Positions 12,420 through 24,349 of a stretch of 64,000 bases of DNA are shown here, one piece after another. The position numbers and the translations under genes were made by a program. The stretch is taken from contig NC_081411.1 of NCBI RefSeq assembly GCF_030272615.1, positions 209,032,244 through 209,096,243 of the forward strand, given 5' to 3'. The notes beneath the pieces are model-generated. The model saw nothing but the letters and a program-made list of their open reading frames with translations, ran no database searches and was not told the origin of the DNA. This DNA comes from Cryptomeria japonica (taxonomy: Eukaryota; Streptophyta; Pinopsida; Cupressales; Cupressaceae). The stretch's first letter is position 1. Every line of letters begins with the position of its first letter.

Positions 12420-12680
12420 ACCAACAATTGAGCATCATAAGCATTACATTTGTAATTTGATAAACAATAAATACTGCAGTATCATAAGCATCATAAGCAT
12501 CACATATGTATCATCATATATGTAATTGAGCATCATAAGAATCACATATGTATCATCATAAACATGCAATCCATCACATAGCTAAGAAGTAGTCCACATT
12601 CCATAAATAAACACAAAGTTCAAAAAATGTCACATGTATCATCATAAGCATGTAATCCATCACATATGTATTTTAAATCA
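12420..12680. repeat. Imperfect CATCATAAGCAT / CACATATGTAT repeats
   Basis: Short units such as CATCATAAGCATCACATATG recur several times with variations. This is a small minisatellite-like patch between the two CACTA gene remnants. No coding signal is seen except the possible short exon to its left. Confidence 0.6.
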
Positions 12681-12845
12681 CCATCTATCACATAGCTAGA
12701 GGTGCATCATGAATTAATTAAGTAATGGCATTAGAATTCAAAACATATTAATTATTTATGTAACCATATAAGTCAAATCAATTTCTATCAAGATATCGAT
12801 ATTAAATAGATAATATATAATGGCATCTCATACATTTCATTCATG

Positions 12846-12870
12846 TCATTGATCTTCTTCTTCATCCAAC

Positions 12871-12949
<79 letters not shown>

Positions 12950-13943
12950 CGTCGTCGTCGTCATCGTCATTGTGTTCGTCATCATTATCGTCATCACCAT
13001 CACCATCACCATCACCATCACCATCACCATCACCATCACCATCACCATCACCATCAGCATCACCATCATCATCAACAGCAACACCATCATCATCATCAGC
13101 TTCTTCTTCATGTACATTTCCGTTAGGAACATCATCGAGTAACTATCAATCATGATCATCTATATCATCTTCTACTTCTTCAGTATCTTCTTCTTCCATC
13201 ACATTATAGATTATCAGCCTTCCTCTTAGATCATGTCTAACAACAAATGACCAACCCGGTTTATGTGGAACCTCCGAGTAAAATACCTGCTCACATTGAC
13301 TTGGAGGAACATAGGGCTCATCCCCAACTTGTTCAAATGACTTTGTATTAACCATTGTAAATCCATTATCATGTTCGATAACAGTTCTATCAGGATCATT
13401 TTTATTCAGTCATAGCCTATACCATTTGATGACGAACAAAACTAATTTGAAGGAATTAAAGTCACACTCAAGTATATGATCCAAAATGCCATAGTATCGA
13501 TTTTGAGACACTTGAGGATGTATGTCGTTTCTAGATGAAATATTGGTCACCTCAAAGACTACAGTTATCCCAGAATCACAAGTTTTCTTCGTGTCATCCA
13601 ACCGTTTGATGCGAAATTTATGACCATTGCAACACATAGCCTTGTGGTGTTTGACCTGCAATATGTCTAACATATTAAAATTATTGCATCATGAGTTGAT
13701 AAACATATGGGTGATTAATAAAATTATACGTACCTGTTGATCTCTTAAACCATATGCTAAATCAATTTCCCTTTGTGTAACATTGGAATCTCCATTACGA
13801 TGAGCTTCTTTAACCAATGAAGAGACACCATCCCATGTAATGAACAACTTACCAGTTAGACCATAATCTAGCAATTGTCTCCTTATTTTTTTCTTCACTA
13901 ATATTATCTGACATGGTCTTTCTTCATAGGCAAAAAAATCAAG
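12846..13943 (-). pseudogene. CACTA main transposase ORF, C-terminal exons (DUF4216-like)
   Basis: Two exons are visible: 13943-13734 (70 codons, ending at donor GTACGT) and 13655-12846. The second contains RYYGILDHILECDF, KLVLFVIKWYRL, FTMVNTKSFEQVGDEPYV, PSQCEQVFYSEVP and GWSFVVRHDLRGR. This is the pattern of the DUF4216 region found at the C-terminus of plant CACTA transposases. In-frame TGA follows WYRL, and TGA TAG follows DDIDDHD. Reading beyond gives an acidic tail (VPNGNVHEEEADDDD, then Asp-Gly and Asp runs) to a stop at 12846. The catalytic transposase (Transposase_21) and DUF4218 parts are not found upstream, so only the tail survives. The 70-codon exon (LLDYGLTGKLFITWDGVSSL) is not recognised on its own. 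Confidence 0.75.
12868..13110. repeat. Compound trinucleotide/hexanucleotide repeat (ATC)n, (ACCATC)n
   Basis: On the plus strand there are about 26 consecutive ATC units, then GTC variants, then about 13 ACCATC units. On the minus strand, in the frame of the transposase exon, these encode poly-Asp and (Asp-Gly)n. The same repeats create long poly-Met, poly-Ile and Ser-Pro frames that are artefacts. Confidence 0.92.
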
Positions 13944-14500
13944 CTATGGAAACTTCAGTGCAAAAGCTTCACAAAAGTTGCAAATCGAACCAAAACCATT
14001 TAACTCTTCTTTTTCATGTTAAAACATTGAACTTAATAGAGAACATATTTAATGTAGCTAATTGTGTGAATTTTTGAGCATTGTGTCTGCAAATTCTTAC
14101 TAAAAGTTTGCCTATTGCAGACTTTTTGAGAGACATTTTTGAGTATTCTAAGCTAATTAGGCCATGAAAAGATAGTTTTACACCTTCCAAGGGTTAGAGA
14201 ACAAGGTTTACAAAAATTTCTCATAAGGAGTATACAACATTGACAACTTTTCCTTTCTTGCTGTCTACAAACACATCTTTAGTATGAAAACCAATTACAT
14301 TCTAGAACATGAGAACATGTCTATCATTAGAGACACAAGAGAATCACATTATCCCTGCACAAAAAGGCATTGGCAATTACAAAACAATAAGTTGTTCACT
14401 GTCAAGTTAATTATGACTGCATTTTTGCCCTTTCATTGGTTTTTCACTTTGGACCTGCACTTTACATTGTCTAAACTCTTTCGCAAAGGTTTGATTTGTG
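13944..14500. other. No gene seen
   Basis: This lies between the CACTA transposase exon and the antisense gypsy pol. It may be CACTA intron or gypsy 3' sequence. No domain or LTR edge could be placed. Confidence 0.5.
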
Positions 14501-14507
14501 CTCTTTA

Positions 14508-17500
14508 TTAATGCCCTATCTTTGGATGCTTGTTGTCCTTCATACCTGCTATTTGGAAGAGGAAGATAGCATAAACAACTTCAACAAAAGTGTAAAAATC
14601 AGTCATAATTGACTGTGACCACAGTAGATAAAGTATATATGTAACCACAGTTATTACTTCTGACACATCAAATAGACCTACAATTCTAGGTACTAGTTTG
14701 GCTAATTTTCCCAATGCATAGAACTCTTATGAGGTTTAACCCTCAAAAAGACTTTGTTTTGAAAGTCCCATTCTTATATGCATAGCTCTTCTATATGTTT
14801 TCTACCTCCTTTAACCACCCCTTGGTTAATCTCATTTCATCATGTATCTCCTAAGAATATTTGAACCAATTCCAATCTTGTCTTCAACTAGATATCCCAA
14901 ATGATGTGTGCAATACCTTCATCCATAAAGATATTTAAATGGTGTCATACCCAAAGATGCATGATAGGAGTTATTATATGCAAACTCTTCCAATGGAAGA
15001 TACTCCTCCAATGTAGACTATTAATCCATGGAATACATCCTAAGGAGGTCTTCGACTACTTGCTTCACTATCTTTGTTTGTCAATTTGTCTGTGGGTAGT
15101 ATGTCAGACTAAAATTCAATATTATCCTAAATATTTAATTTAATATTTTCCAAAATTTAGAAATTATATGAGTATCTCATTTTGATATGATCATCTCAAG
15201 TACTCAATTCAAATGAAATATCTCTTAGATAGACTTCTTAGCTAGCATAAACAATCCATCCTGAAAAATCCTTTGGGTGAAGTATGTTACCTTGGTCAAC
15301 TTATCCACAACTACCAAAATGACATCATGTTTATTCTTTTATATCGGCAACCCTTAAATAAAATCCATGCTAATAACTTGTCATTTATATTTAAGTATGT
15401 CATGTGAGTATACAAACCCTACTAGGTGTATATGCTTAGTCTTGGCTTGTTTGCACTCCAATCATCAAGCTACAAATTCAATCTCATCCTTCTCGATTCT
15501 TGGCTAAAAATATAAAGATCTCAATTTTCCTACCATCTTGGCTAGTCCTAGGCACCTTGAATAAGGTGTGTTGTGGATCTCCTCTAACATCAACCTCCTC
15601 AAATCCCTAAGTTTAGAATGTACATTCTCCCTTGGTATCTTAATAATCCATCTAACTAAAACAAATATCTATTGAATCGATGGTGCAAGGGGTTTTTCTC
15701 TACATCTTTCTCCATTATGGAATAATATCTTTGAAGATTATGAACCAATTTCTCAAATTAGACCTTTTAATAATAATGGCTGCTAGATGCCCTCTTCTAC
15801 TAAGGGCATCTATTTTTCTATGTTTCATCTCCTTGTAGTAATCATGTTTGCACTCCAATCATCAAGCTACAAATTCAATCTCATCCTTCTTGAGTCTTGG
15901 CTAAAAATATAAAGATCTCAATTTTTCTACCATGGTGTGTTGTGGATCTCCTCTAAGATCAACTTCCTCGAATCCCTAAGTTTAGAATGTACATTCTCCC
16001 TTGGTATCTTAATAATCCATCCAACTTAAATAAATATCTATTAAATCGATGGTCCAAGGGGTTTTTCTCTACATCTTTCTCCATCATGGAATAATCTCTT
16101 TGAAGATTATGAGCCACTTTTTCAAATTAGACCTTGTAGTAATCATGGTTGCTAGATGCCTTCTTCTACTAAGAGCATCTATTTATCTATGTTTCCTCTC
16201 CTTAATGTATTCAATCCCAAATTTATATTCAATAAGAAACTCTATCCATCTATTTTTGTGAGCATTGAGATTGGGCTGAGTAAATATAGATTTAAGCCCT
16301 AGGTCGTCCATCTTCAATTCAAAAGGCTTACCCAAAAGATAGTGCCTCCACATCTAAAGCACATGAACTATGGCTAATAACTCTAGGTCATGGGATGCAA
16401 AGTTTAACTTATATTATTTCAACTTGGACTAGACTAATAAGCAACCACTTGCCCATTTTGCATTAACACTCCTTCTACTCCTTATCTTAATTCATTTTGT
16501 TATCACCATGAATTACCCATTTGGATTAGCTACAGTCAATATAGGATCTGAAATGAGCTTCTTAAAAAATTGGAAAGCTTGGTCACACTTCTCATTCCAC
16601 TCAAATATTTTCCCTTTTTGTGGAGTGAAGTGATTGGTGCTACAATTTTAGAAAATCCTTATACAAACTTATTGTAGTATCTTGCAAGTCCCATGAAGCT
16701 CTAGATTTTAGTTACATTATGTGGTGTAGGAAACCCCACAATTGCTTTTATTTTCTCTAGATCAACTACAATCCCTCCCACTAAAATCATAAGGTGTAAA
16801 TAATTCACCTTGTCCTTGTAGAAAGTACACTTGAATAGCTTACCAAAGATCTTATTCTCCCTTAAGAATTATAAAACTATCCTCAATCTCTTGGTGCAAT
16901 GTTCAATAAATTCATGAAAGTTGTAGCATTATTTGACTCAAATGACACTAATGTGAAATTGTGGTAGCCATAATAAGTCCTAAAATCTATCTTTTAAATA
17001 TCCCCTTCCTTAATCCTCAATTTGTGGTAGCCATATCTAAGGGACCTATCTTAGATAATATTATAGATCATCTCATATGATCAAAGAGATCATTAATCCT
17101 TCATAGGGGATACCCATTCTTGATTTTTACCTTGTTCAATATCCTATAGTCAATACACAAGCACAAGGTCCCATTCTTTTTCTTCACGAAAATGAGAAGT
17201 CCACTGCATGGAGATAGACTAGGTCTAATAAGCCCTTGGTTCAAAACTCTTGCAACTATGACTTCAATTCATTCACCTTTGTAGTTTTCATCCTATATGG
17301 ATATTTTTATTGAGGCTCAATACCTTATAGAAACTGAATAGAAAATTCAAACTCCCTCTTAGGGGGCAATTTTTTTAAGTCTACTATGATTATATCATAA
17401 AATTGCTTGTCGATAGGGTAGTAATGAAGTATTGGCTTCTTTTTGCCAATGTCACTAACTTGGATGGCATATATGGAACAACCCCCCCTTAAGGCCTTCT

Positions 17501-17590
17501 TAAGTTGCATAGCTAAAATTTGTCTTAGATCAAGAGGCCTCTGAATGCTATGAATCATTTTACACCCCATTTTATGACTTTGATATAGTT
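14508..17590 (-). pseudogene. Ty3/gypsy pol remnant, antisense (RT, RNase H, integrase)
   Basis: Reading from 17590 downwards, the region before RT is at 17570-17325. Next come RT blocks near 17280-17100 ([34 protein letters not shown]). RNase H starts at about 16625 (TPQKGKIFEWNEKCDQAF, SHDLELLAIVH). Integrase is at about 15440-14880 ([51 protein letters not shown]). The C-terminal segment is at 14730-14508 (KLVPRIVGLFDVSEV). The order is that of Ty3/gypsy elements, in which integrase follows RNase H. Stops and frameshifts occur in nearly every block, and no LTR pair could be assigned. Confidence 0.85.
15449..16207. repeat. 396-bp tandem duplication inside the gypsy integrase region
   Basis: Sequence starting TGTTTGCACTCCAATCATCA at 15449 recurs at 15845 and stays similar for about 360 bp. 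The second copy lacks about 30 bp after TTCTACCAT. The duplication arose within the dead element. Confidence 0.85.
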
Positions 17591-17599
17591 TTAACTTTC

Positions 17600-18110
17600 A
17601 TGTTAATGTGTGTGTATTTATGCTTATCAGAAACGTATGTCATGCTTCTCAACATATAGGAAGTTTGTCTTGCTTTGTCTCGAAGAGACATCCATAGGAA
17701 CAACAAAACAGCTCTTACAAAATACAATTGATGTCTTAAGATTACAAATCATCAAGAGGAATCCTCAGATTAAGAAGATTTATTCAAAATCATTGCTTGG
17801 GGACAAGCAATTTAGGGAGGGGAGGATTGTCATGTCCCCACCTATCAACCACTTCTTATCTGCCCTCTAGCATGAACAAAAATAGAAACAAATAAATAAA
17901 GAGAACTTGTTCATCAGAAAATTGTCTCATTTATGAGACTTCACAATTTTCTGAGGTGTTTGAAATGAGCAATTAGGTCAAACAAATTATGGTATGTGTT
18001 GTTTTTTGAATTTGGTAAACTAATGATTGGGTATGTGTTGTTTTGAATTGAGCAAGTTGGAAATTAAATGTTTTTGTATGTATGTTCTATCGAATTGACC
18101 AATTAGCTGG
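17600..18110 (+). mobile_element. 3' end of a Ty3/gypsy element (polypurine tract and LTR start)
   Basis: The sequence GGGGACAAGCAATTTAGG is followed by GAGGGGAGGAT and then TGTCATGTCCCC at 17829. A purine tract leading directly into a TG-starting LTR is the usual 3' junction of plant gypsy elements. It is on the plus strand, opposite to the adjacent pol remnant, so it belongs to a different insertion. The LTR appears to fade out before 18120, and no 3' edge is seen. Confidence 0.65.
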
Positions 18111-18119
18111 CATATGTAG

Positions 18120-18385
18120 GTATTTATGGGCCAAGAGGTGTGCAAGTCCCTGATCCTCTCCAAACAGTGTTCATGAGATGGGGTAGTGATCCTTGCAGTC
18201 TTGGTTCCTATTCACATGTTGCAGTTGGGGCATCTGGTGATGACTATGATATATTAGCAGAGAGCATGGGAGATGGTAGGGTTTTTTTTGTAGGAGAGGC
18301 CACCAATAGGCGTTACCCTACAACAATGCATGGTTCATTCTTGAGTGGCTTTAGGGAGGCAGCAAACATTTCTAGAGTCAGTTAA
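18120..18385 (+). pseudogene. Isolated exon of an LSD1-like amine oxidase (FLOWERING LOCUS D type)
   Basis: After an acceptor CATATGTAG, an open frame reads IYGPRGVQVPDPLQT, RWGSDPCSLGSYSHVAVGAS, GDDYDILAESMGDGRVFF and GEATNRRYPTTMHGSF. This is the C-terminal half of the amine-oxidase domain of plant LSD1 homologues, which remove methyl groups from histone H3 lysine 4 using FAD. The GEAT and YPTTMHG motifs form part of the FAD site. The split first codon (G with GT) fits a phase-1 intron. The coding part ends at AANISR, followed by GTCAGT (a possible donor) or an in-frame TAA at 18383. The other exons are absent for at least 18 kb upstream on this strand and downstream in the window. It is either a captured fragment or one exon of a gene with very long introns. 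The frame has no lesion. Confidence 0.8.
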
Positions 18386-19460
18386 GAAGGTGATTGTCAT
18401 TGTTTTAGATTAGCTAATAGATTTTATTGGCACAAGAATAACAATGAATCCACCATACATACATACCAAGAAACAAAGATGAGGCCAGAGGTGGACAAAA
18501 GCAAGCCAGAGGTGGAAAATTCACCTGGACAAAAGCGAGCCAAAAACCCTTGCTTGCAGTGCAGAGATCGCTCAGGCGGGGGGGGGTAGCGGCTTTCTTT
18601 CAAAATGAAAATGCGTTGTCTTTTTTTTTTTTAATAAAATGCCCAGGGTCATCGGAATTTCGATGAACACGGGCATTTAAAAAAAAAAAAAAAATCAAAT
18701 TTTCACACAATGCTCCTTGTCTGTCGGAAACCTCCGTCGGAATTTGACCCCAAATGTATGAGTGTTTTAACACATAATATTTTAAACAATAAAATTGCAC
18801 TTTGCCAATAACCAAAATGGCTATCGAGCCACTCACTACAATCAGGGTGGAATATAGAATCCAATAGTGTGATTGGTGAGGGGAATTGGCCTTCTTCCAA
18901 CTTGAGCCTCACTCTTCATCTTTGACAAGTGAAAAAGGAGAAAGAAAACCTTCAATATTCATGCCTCGACAAAAAAACACTTGATTTTAGTGCCTTATAT
19001 CAACAAAAAATGGTCAATAATCTTGGAAAAAATACCCCTGGGTCATAGTAGGGCTATGGGACTACCATTTGAGGATGGAAATAGTAGGAATACACAAAAA
19101 GTTGATGAAAAAATATGCTGTGAAGATAAAAACGCCCCTCTAGAAAATAACTTTTTGCCTGTGCCTCAAGTGTCCAAATATGGGCAATCCTTATATGAAA
19201 AATCAAGGGTTTGAATCTTCTAGACTGAATGGTGAGGTCCTTTGGGTATTAAAAATCTCTGTTTGAAATTTTTCTTCCAGATCTGAGCCACAAACCCCTA
19301 TTTTGTAACTATTGCAAATGATCTTCAAAAAAGATGAAATGAGAGACAACCTTGATTGTCTCGAGCCTCCTCGACACAATGGAACATAAAGAAATATAAG
19401 CCCTAGGAAAAGGAAAAAATATAAACCCAACTAGAAAAATTAAAATGTACACTAACAATA
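18386..19460. other. No gene seen; contains a small hairpin at 18637-18680
   Basis: A run of G at 18579-18587 and T/A homopolymers flank an imperfect palindrome. AAATGCCC and GGGCATTT form the outer arms, and TCATCG and CGATGA the inner arms around GAATTT. The rest has no recognisable domain. Confidence 0.55.
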
Positions 19461-20000
19461 ATGTATAAGAAGTTTAATGGTCTAATGATTTTGACATATA
19501 CTAGAAGAGCTAAGATTAGTAATTCATCGCTTTTAAGGGATAAGGTCAAATGGAGGTCTCCTCAGAAAGGATGGATTAAAATGAACTTTGATGGAGCTGC
19601 TAAAGGGAACCTAAGGCAAGCTAGAATGGGATGTGTTGCTCATGATGAAGATGGAAAAAATAATTGTGGAGTAGTTAATGGCATTAGGCGAAACTACTAA
19701 TAACGTGGAAAAAACCAAAGTATCTCTGCTTCGATTAAAAAAAGGGATTGAAATTGGAGCTAGGAAAGTTCACCTTGAAGGTGATTCTATGATAATAATC
19801 AATAACATTAGAAAGAATAAGTCACCTAACTAAATGCTTGCACACTAGCTTTACCCATTACAAGAATTCATTAATAAATTGCAAGACTTTAAAATAAGCC
19901 TATTTATAGAGAGGGGAATGACCTGGTAGATAGTTTAGCCAAAAATGCTATCAGGTAGAAGATAACACACAACCTTCAAAGGGGTGATAGTTTTTCTAGT
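19461..20000 (+). pseudogene. LINE RNase H fragment
   Basis: The frame at 19540-19690 reads WRSPQKGWIKMNFDGAAKGN, the start of the plant RNase H-like (RVT_3) domain found at the 3' end of L1-type LINEs. The continuation in another frame gives VHLEGDSMIIINNIRKN and VDSLAKNA, the second and third conserved blocks. At least one frameshift and several stops are present. No RT is visible upstream, as expected for a 5'-truncated LINE copy. Confidence 0.75.
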
Positions 20001-21450
20001 AGAAATAAATAGAATAACAATGATAAGTGTGTGAAAGAAAGTTTGGGGGCCTAGAAAGGGAGCTTTTATTAGTTTGTGAAGCTCACAATTTGGGGTGATA
20101 AGACTTCTAATTCTAAATTTGAAAGAAAAATCATGAGTAGCATTAAAAAAGATTTGACAAAAGGGTCATTTATGACAAGATCAAATATCAAGATAGCCAA
20201 GGAGATTTTAAGATTTCAAAATTTGTAGTTTTCCAAGCTCATTGATGGCTTTTTCCCATGGCCTATGAACATGGTTTAAGTAAAAAGAATAGTGATTGGT
20301 GGAAATATCGCCAGAGATGACCTAGCCTAACAAATAGAAAATAAAAGAAAATATAGGTGGTATAGGTGGTCGAGATAAGTTCTTAGGATAAAGCATCTAA
20401 GGAATAAGATAAGAGGGATTGCTAAATGTGATGAATTTTATCATAAAGAGATAGTTGTCAAACCCTTTGAGTTATGATACAAAAGGCATTCACTAGAAGG
20501 AGAAGAGAATTAGAGATGTCCTTTGCATCACATTTATGATCCAATGTCATTATTTCCTGAATGGAGGCAGAATCAGAGAACAGATTTTAAGTAACTTTTA
20601 AATTACCCATTATTTATGGAAGAATCCATATTTATTTGATAATAAGATTTGAGGGGACATTTATTTCTAATAGTGACAAAATTTTGGGTGAGTTGATTGT
20701 GAGAAAAGGGATGGAGACTTTGATCTACCTAACAACTTAGAAAAGACAAATGGATTTCTTAGGCAAAATCGAGGATAAGAGGCTAAGATCCACAATGAGA
20801 TATAACCATCTAATAGTCCTACATGTGGTTATGTCTATATTGGGGGATGAATTCCTAAATACTATCCATAGATATCATGTAAATATTAATATATACTCTA
20901 TATTCTTGAATATTATGCTAGACTATGGGCTGAGAAAAGAAAAAGTGAATTTGTTACATGAAAAAGTATTCAAAAAGTAGCTTCTAGGAGGTATAGAAGA
21001 CTTGTTGATGAAATTCAACAATTTTTGGATTCTCCTTCCCAAGGATTACTATGGTATAGGTACAAGCATCACAAATATTCCCATAATTTTGATGGATGAT
21101 AAATAGTATTGGGACAACAAGCCTTTAACAACCAAAGGGCTGGAATTCCTACCAATTTGGACAATAAATGAAGAAAATGAAGATCGATATATGATCAAAA
21201 CCTACATTCACTTTGAAGGGAATCAAAGGAAAATGTAGGTGGATGCCCCATAAATGGTGGAGGAGTTAGAGAAGGAAGGCATGCAAGGGTTTTGTTGAGG
21301 TTAGCATGATTGATATGTAGGTAGAGGCTTAGTTTATTTCTATCTATTTTCAGGGTCTACATTAGGATTAACAAATATTTTTTATGGTTTTTTTTGTATT
21401 GGGCCATAAAATAGTAGATGGATAGATGGGAGATACAACTTATCGAATTA
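20000..21450 (+). other. Unrecognised sequence with short open frames
   Basis: Plus-strand frames such as 20750-20980 (RSTMRYNHLIVLHVVMSILG) and a continuation near 20990-21090 (RRYRRLVDEIQQFLDSPSQG) look like an old coding sequence broken by stops. No family is recognised. It follows a LINE RNase H remnant and could be a gene fragment or an unrelated repeat. Confidence 0.4.
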
Positions 21451-21559
21451 TTAGCTAAATGGGAGGTATGTTTTCTGTAAATTCAGCTGGGTTGTATGAA
21501 ATTATGGAAATAAAGTTTTCTCTATTTTTCAATTTACTAGTTAATATAAATGGATTATG

Positions 21560-21701
<142 letters not shown>

Positions 21702-21859
21702 ATGAGACTTATTAGATCATATAATAATCAATAATTTTACTTTTCATCTAACACATTAATATATATGAGTTATGTCATATAACACAAAACAAACAAGCAT
21801 ATTTAGAATAAATGTTTATAATATTAACAACCTAGTTTAAGTAGGGGAATGATTAACGA

Positions 21860-23160
21860 TGTCAAATGGTTCTCTCAGCTACCCCATTTTGAGTGCTTCT
21901 CCCTACATGAATGATGTCACTCCTCTTGGGACCATGCCCTCTAGGAGTGGTTCAAGTCCTATTGGCAGTCCTCCTGGGGCCTTGGCCTTTATGGGTTGTT
22001 AGGGTTCCCCCCTTGTGAGGGTGTGGCTATAGATGTTGTGAGTGCTACTATTACAAGTGCTGGTTTGGTTGCTTTGGCCAGTGGTTCTTCTCCTCTGACT
22101 AGTGATGTTGCTTTTGTCTTTATTTCTACTAATGGTGACCCTATTGTCGGTGTGAAGACTTCACTGAAACCTCCTTTTGCTGGTAAATATAGGTTTTCTC
22201 ATGTGGCTAGATCTATTTCTCATCCCTCTAAGGGGGTTCAACGTCTCTCCCATGCCAAGTCTTCCACTATAGTGGTTGGTATTGGGAAAGTTTTGTGCTT
22301 GGGGAGTTCACTCTCTCTATTAGCCCTGGACAACATGTTTTAACCCTCTTACTAAACCACTTAATGTGCATCTAGTATGGTTTCACCTCCCTAATCTTTC
22401 CCTTCATTTATGGGAGCATTCTTGCTATGAGGCCATTAGTATTTCTATTGGTTTTTTCTTGAAGGTTGATGATGAAACCATGTCTTCCATGGGCAACTCC
22501 ACCTTTGTCTGCATCTTAGTCGATATTGATATATCTTCATCTAATTTTGAGAGCCTCCCCTTTTGCTATTGGAAAAGTTTCTCAATATATCATTTAGCTT
22601 TAGATTGCTCTCTTCCATGTCACAAGGGTACTGCTACTTGGTTGAGGGATGCTACAGGTGATCATTTGGTTATCTATGCTTCTGATTTTGATTTTGTTGG
22701 CTCATTTCAAGAGGATGAGGTGTCCTCCCAGGATGATGTTGTGCCTCCTACTATTATTTAAGTTGTTGTCAACCCACTGGTATTGGTACTATTCTAAAGG
22801 TCCAGTCTACTCCTGCTAAATCTTCTCCTTAAGTTATTCTATTGTAGTAGCATCTTGCTTGATGTTTTTGAGTGCAAACTTGTGGGATGCTCTTCACTTG
22901 ATCTTTCCTTTGATGCTCTGAATTATAATATTTCCTAGAATGTAGTTTATCACAAGTAGAAGAGGAAGTTTTCTTCCCTCCCCCAAATCTGTCTTTGCCA
23001 AGGCTCGAGTGTTTCCCCCCATCCTTCATTTGGGTTTTGGGTTGATGGTTTGGCTAGTTTTTCTCTTGGCCTGCTTGACCTTGTTTTATTCAAGGTTTGG
23101 ACCCCTATATTTTGTCTCTGTTGAAGGCAACAAATTCTTGTATTAAGGGCCATCACTCAG
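21860..23160 (+). pseudogene. LINE ORF1 remnant (DUF4283-like)
   Basis: The key block is at 22366-22560: VWFHLPNLSLHLWEHSCYEA, FFLKVDDETMSSM, CILVDIDISSSN. It matches the pattern of the DUF4283 domain in ORF1 of plant L1-like LINEs, where a W-x-LP-x-LP motif is followed by a late ILVEID-type strand. ORF1 proteins bind the element RNA. The N-terminal part (21996-22343) is Ser/Pro-rich and in a different frame. The tail after 22761 has several stops. No ORF2 follows. Confidence 0.65.
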
Positions 23161-24120
23161 GTTTTGGTTCCAAATTAGGTTGATGTTTTGTTGTCTTTTT
23201 GTAATTGTCCCTTTAAAGAACCAAGGTAAAACCTAATAGAATATTTTATTAAATTCTACAACTGAAATAACCAAACATGTGATAATTATGTGTCACATTA
23301 AAACTATAATTTACACACAAGTGTAAAAAATAATTAAAATATTGAAGAAGGAATACATAACACTTCACCATCATGTAAGAAAGGTGGCACTGATAGAAGA
23401 CTAAAAACTATGGAACACATTACCACAATGAATTGAAAAGAGAGAAAAGATGACTCTTCAATGACGATCCACATAATCCACATAAATATTCACTCATCAA
23501 ACCATGTGAGTGGTGGGACATGAGGGAATTATAAACCTCCAAAATACATTAAACCAATTTAACCAATTTATAGCTAGAACATGTAAGACACACTCAAAAT
23601 ATCAATACCAATGAAGGAGGTTTAGGAGAAACATTTGATTGACTAGATGATGACACTATCAATTTTGGAGACAATCAGTCACCACTATACACTCAAATAG
23701 GGCTAATTCAAGCCTCCAAAATAAGGTCCAACCTACTGAAGAGGTCACTAAATAAGTAGGACACGACACTCCACTGAATAGAAGGATGAAAAGACTCATT
23801 TCTAGAGGTAGGTTTATGTTGTAAATCCTAATGTAGGAAATATATAGCATCATGATATCCTAACAATATTCTTGAAATTGTGTGGATAAAATTTTATACA
23901 CTAGGTCACCGTAAGAAAGGGTTAACAACAACTTTCAAGGGATGATTTTGTAATTTTAGACAATCTAGGGACACTAGTGCACATATGGGACACTAGTGGA
24001 GATCCACACTAGAACACTAGGCTAGTGTCACAATTCAGTATAAGAGTCTAGGTTTAGTACTAGAGTCCTCATAGGGTATTTCTAAACATTCTATTCAAGC
24101 ATTTTTGTCATGAGAAATAA
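23160..24120. other. No gene seen
   Basis: AT-rich sequence with only short frames and no LTR edge or domain. Confidence 0.5.
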
Positions 24121-24349
24121 GCATTTTTTAGCCAGGGACCAATAACCAAGATACTGCAAATATAAAGAAAATACTTGCAAAGGCATATGATGGTACAAGA
24201 GTTTGAAAATTGACCAAAATTCACTAAGGAGAAGAAACTGACACTGAATTTCCTAAGTTCTAGATACCTATAAAATATGAAAGGTGAATATTATAAGGTT
24301 TTTAGTAACCACAAGAGTACTCCCAACTCTTGACATAAATGAAAGGATG

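Noticed and set aside
12420-12680. CRISPR-like or satellite array
   Set aside because: Units are short, irregular and without spacers; this is nuclear plant DNA.
12788-13159. Long poly-Met, poly-Ile and Ser-Pro frames
   Set aside because: They are out-of-phase readings of the ATC/ACCATC microsatellite; only the minus frame continuous with the DUF4216 exon is plausible.
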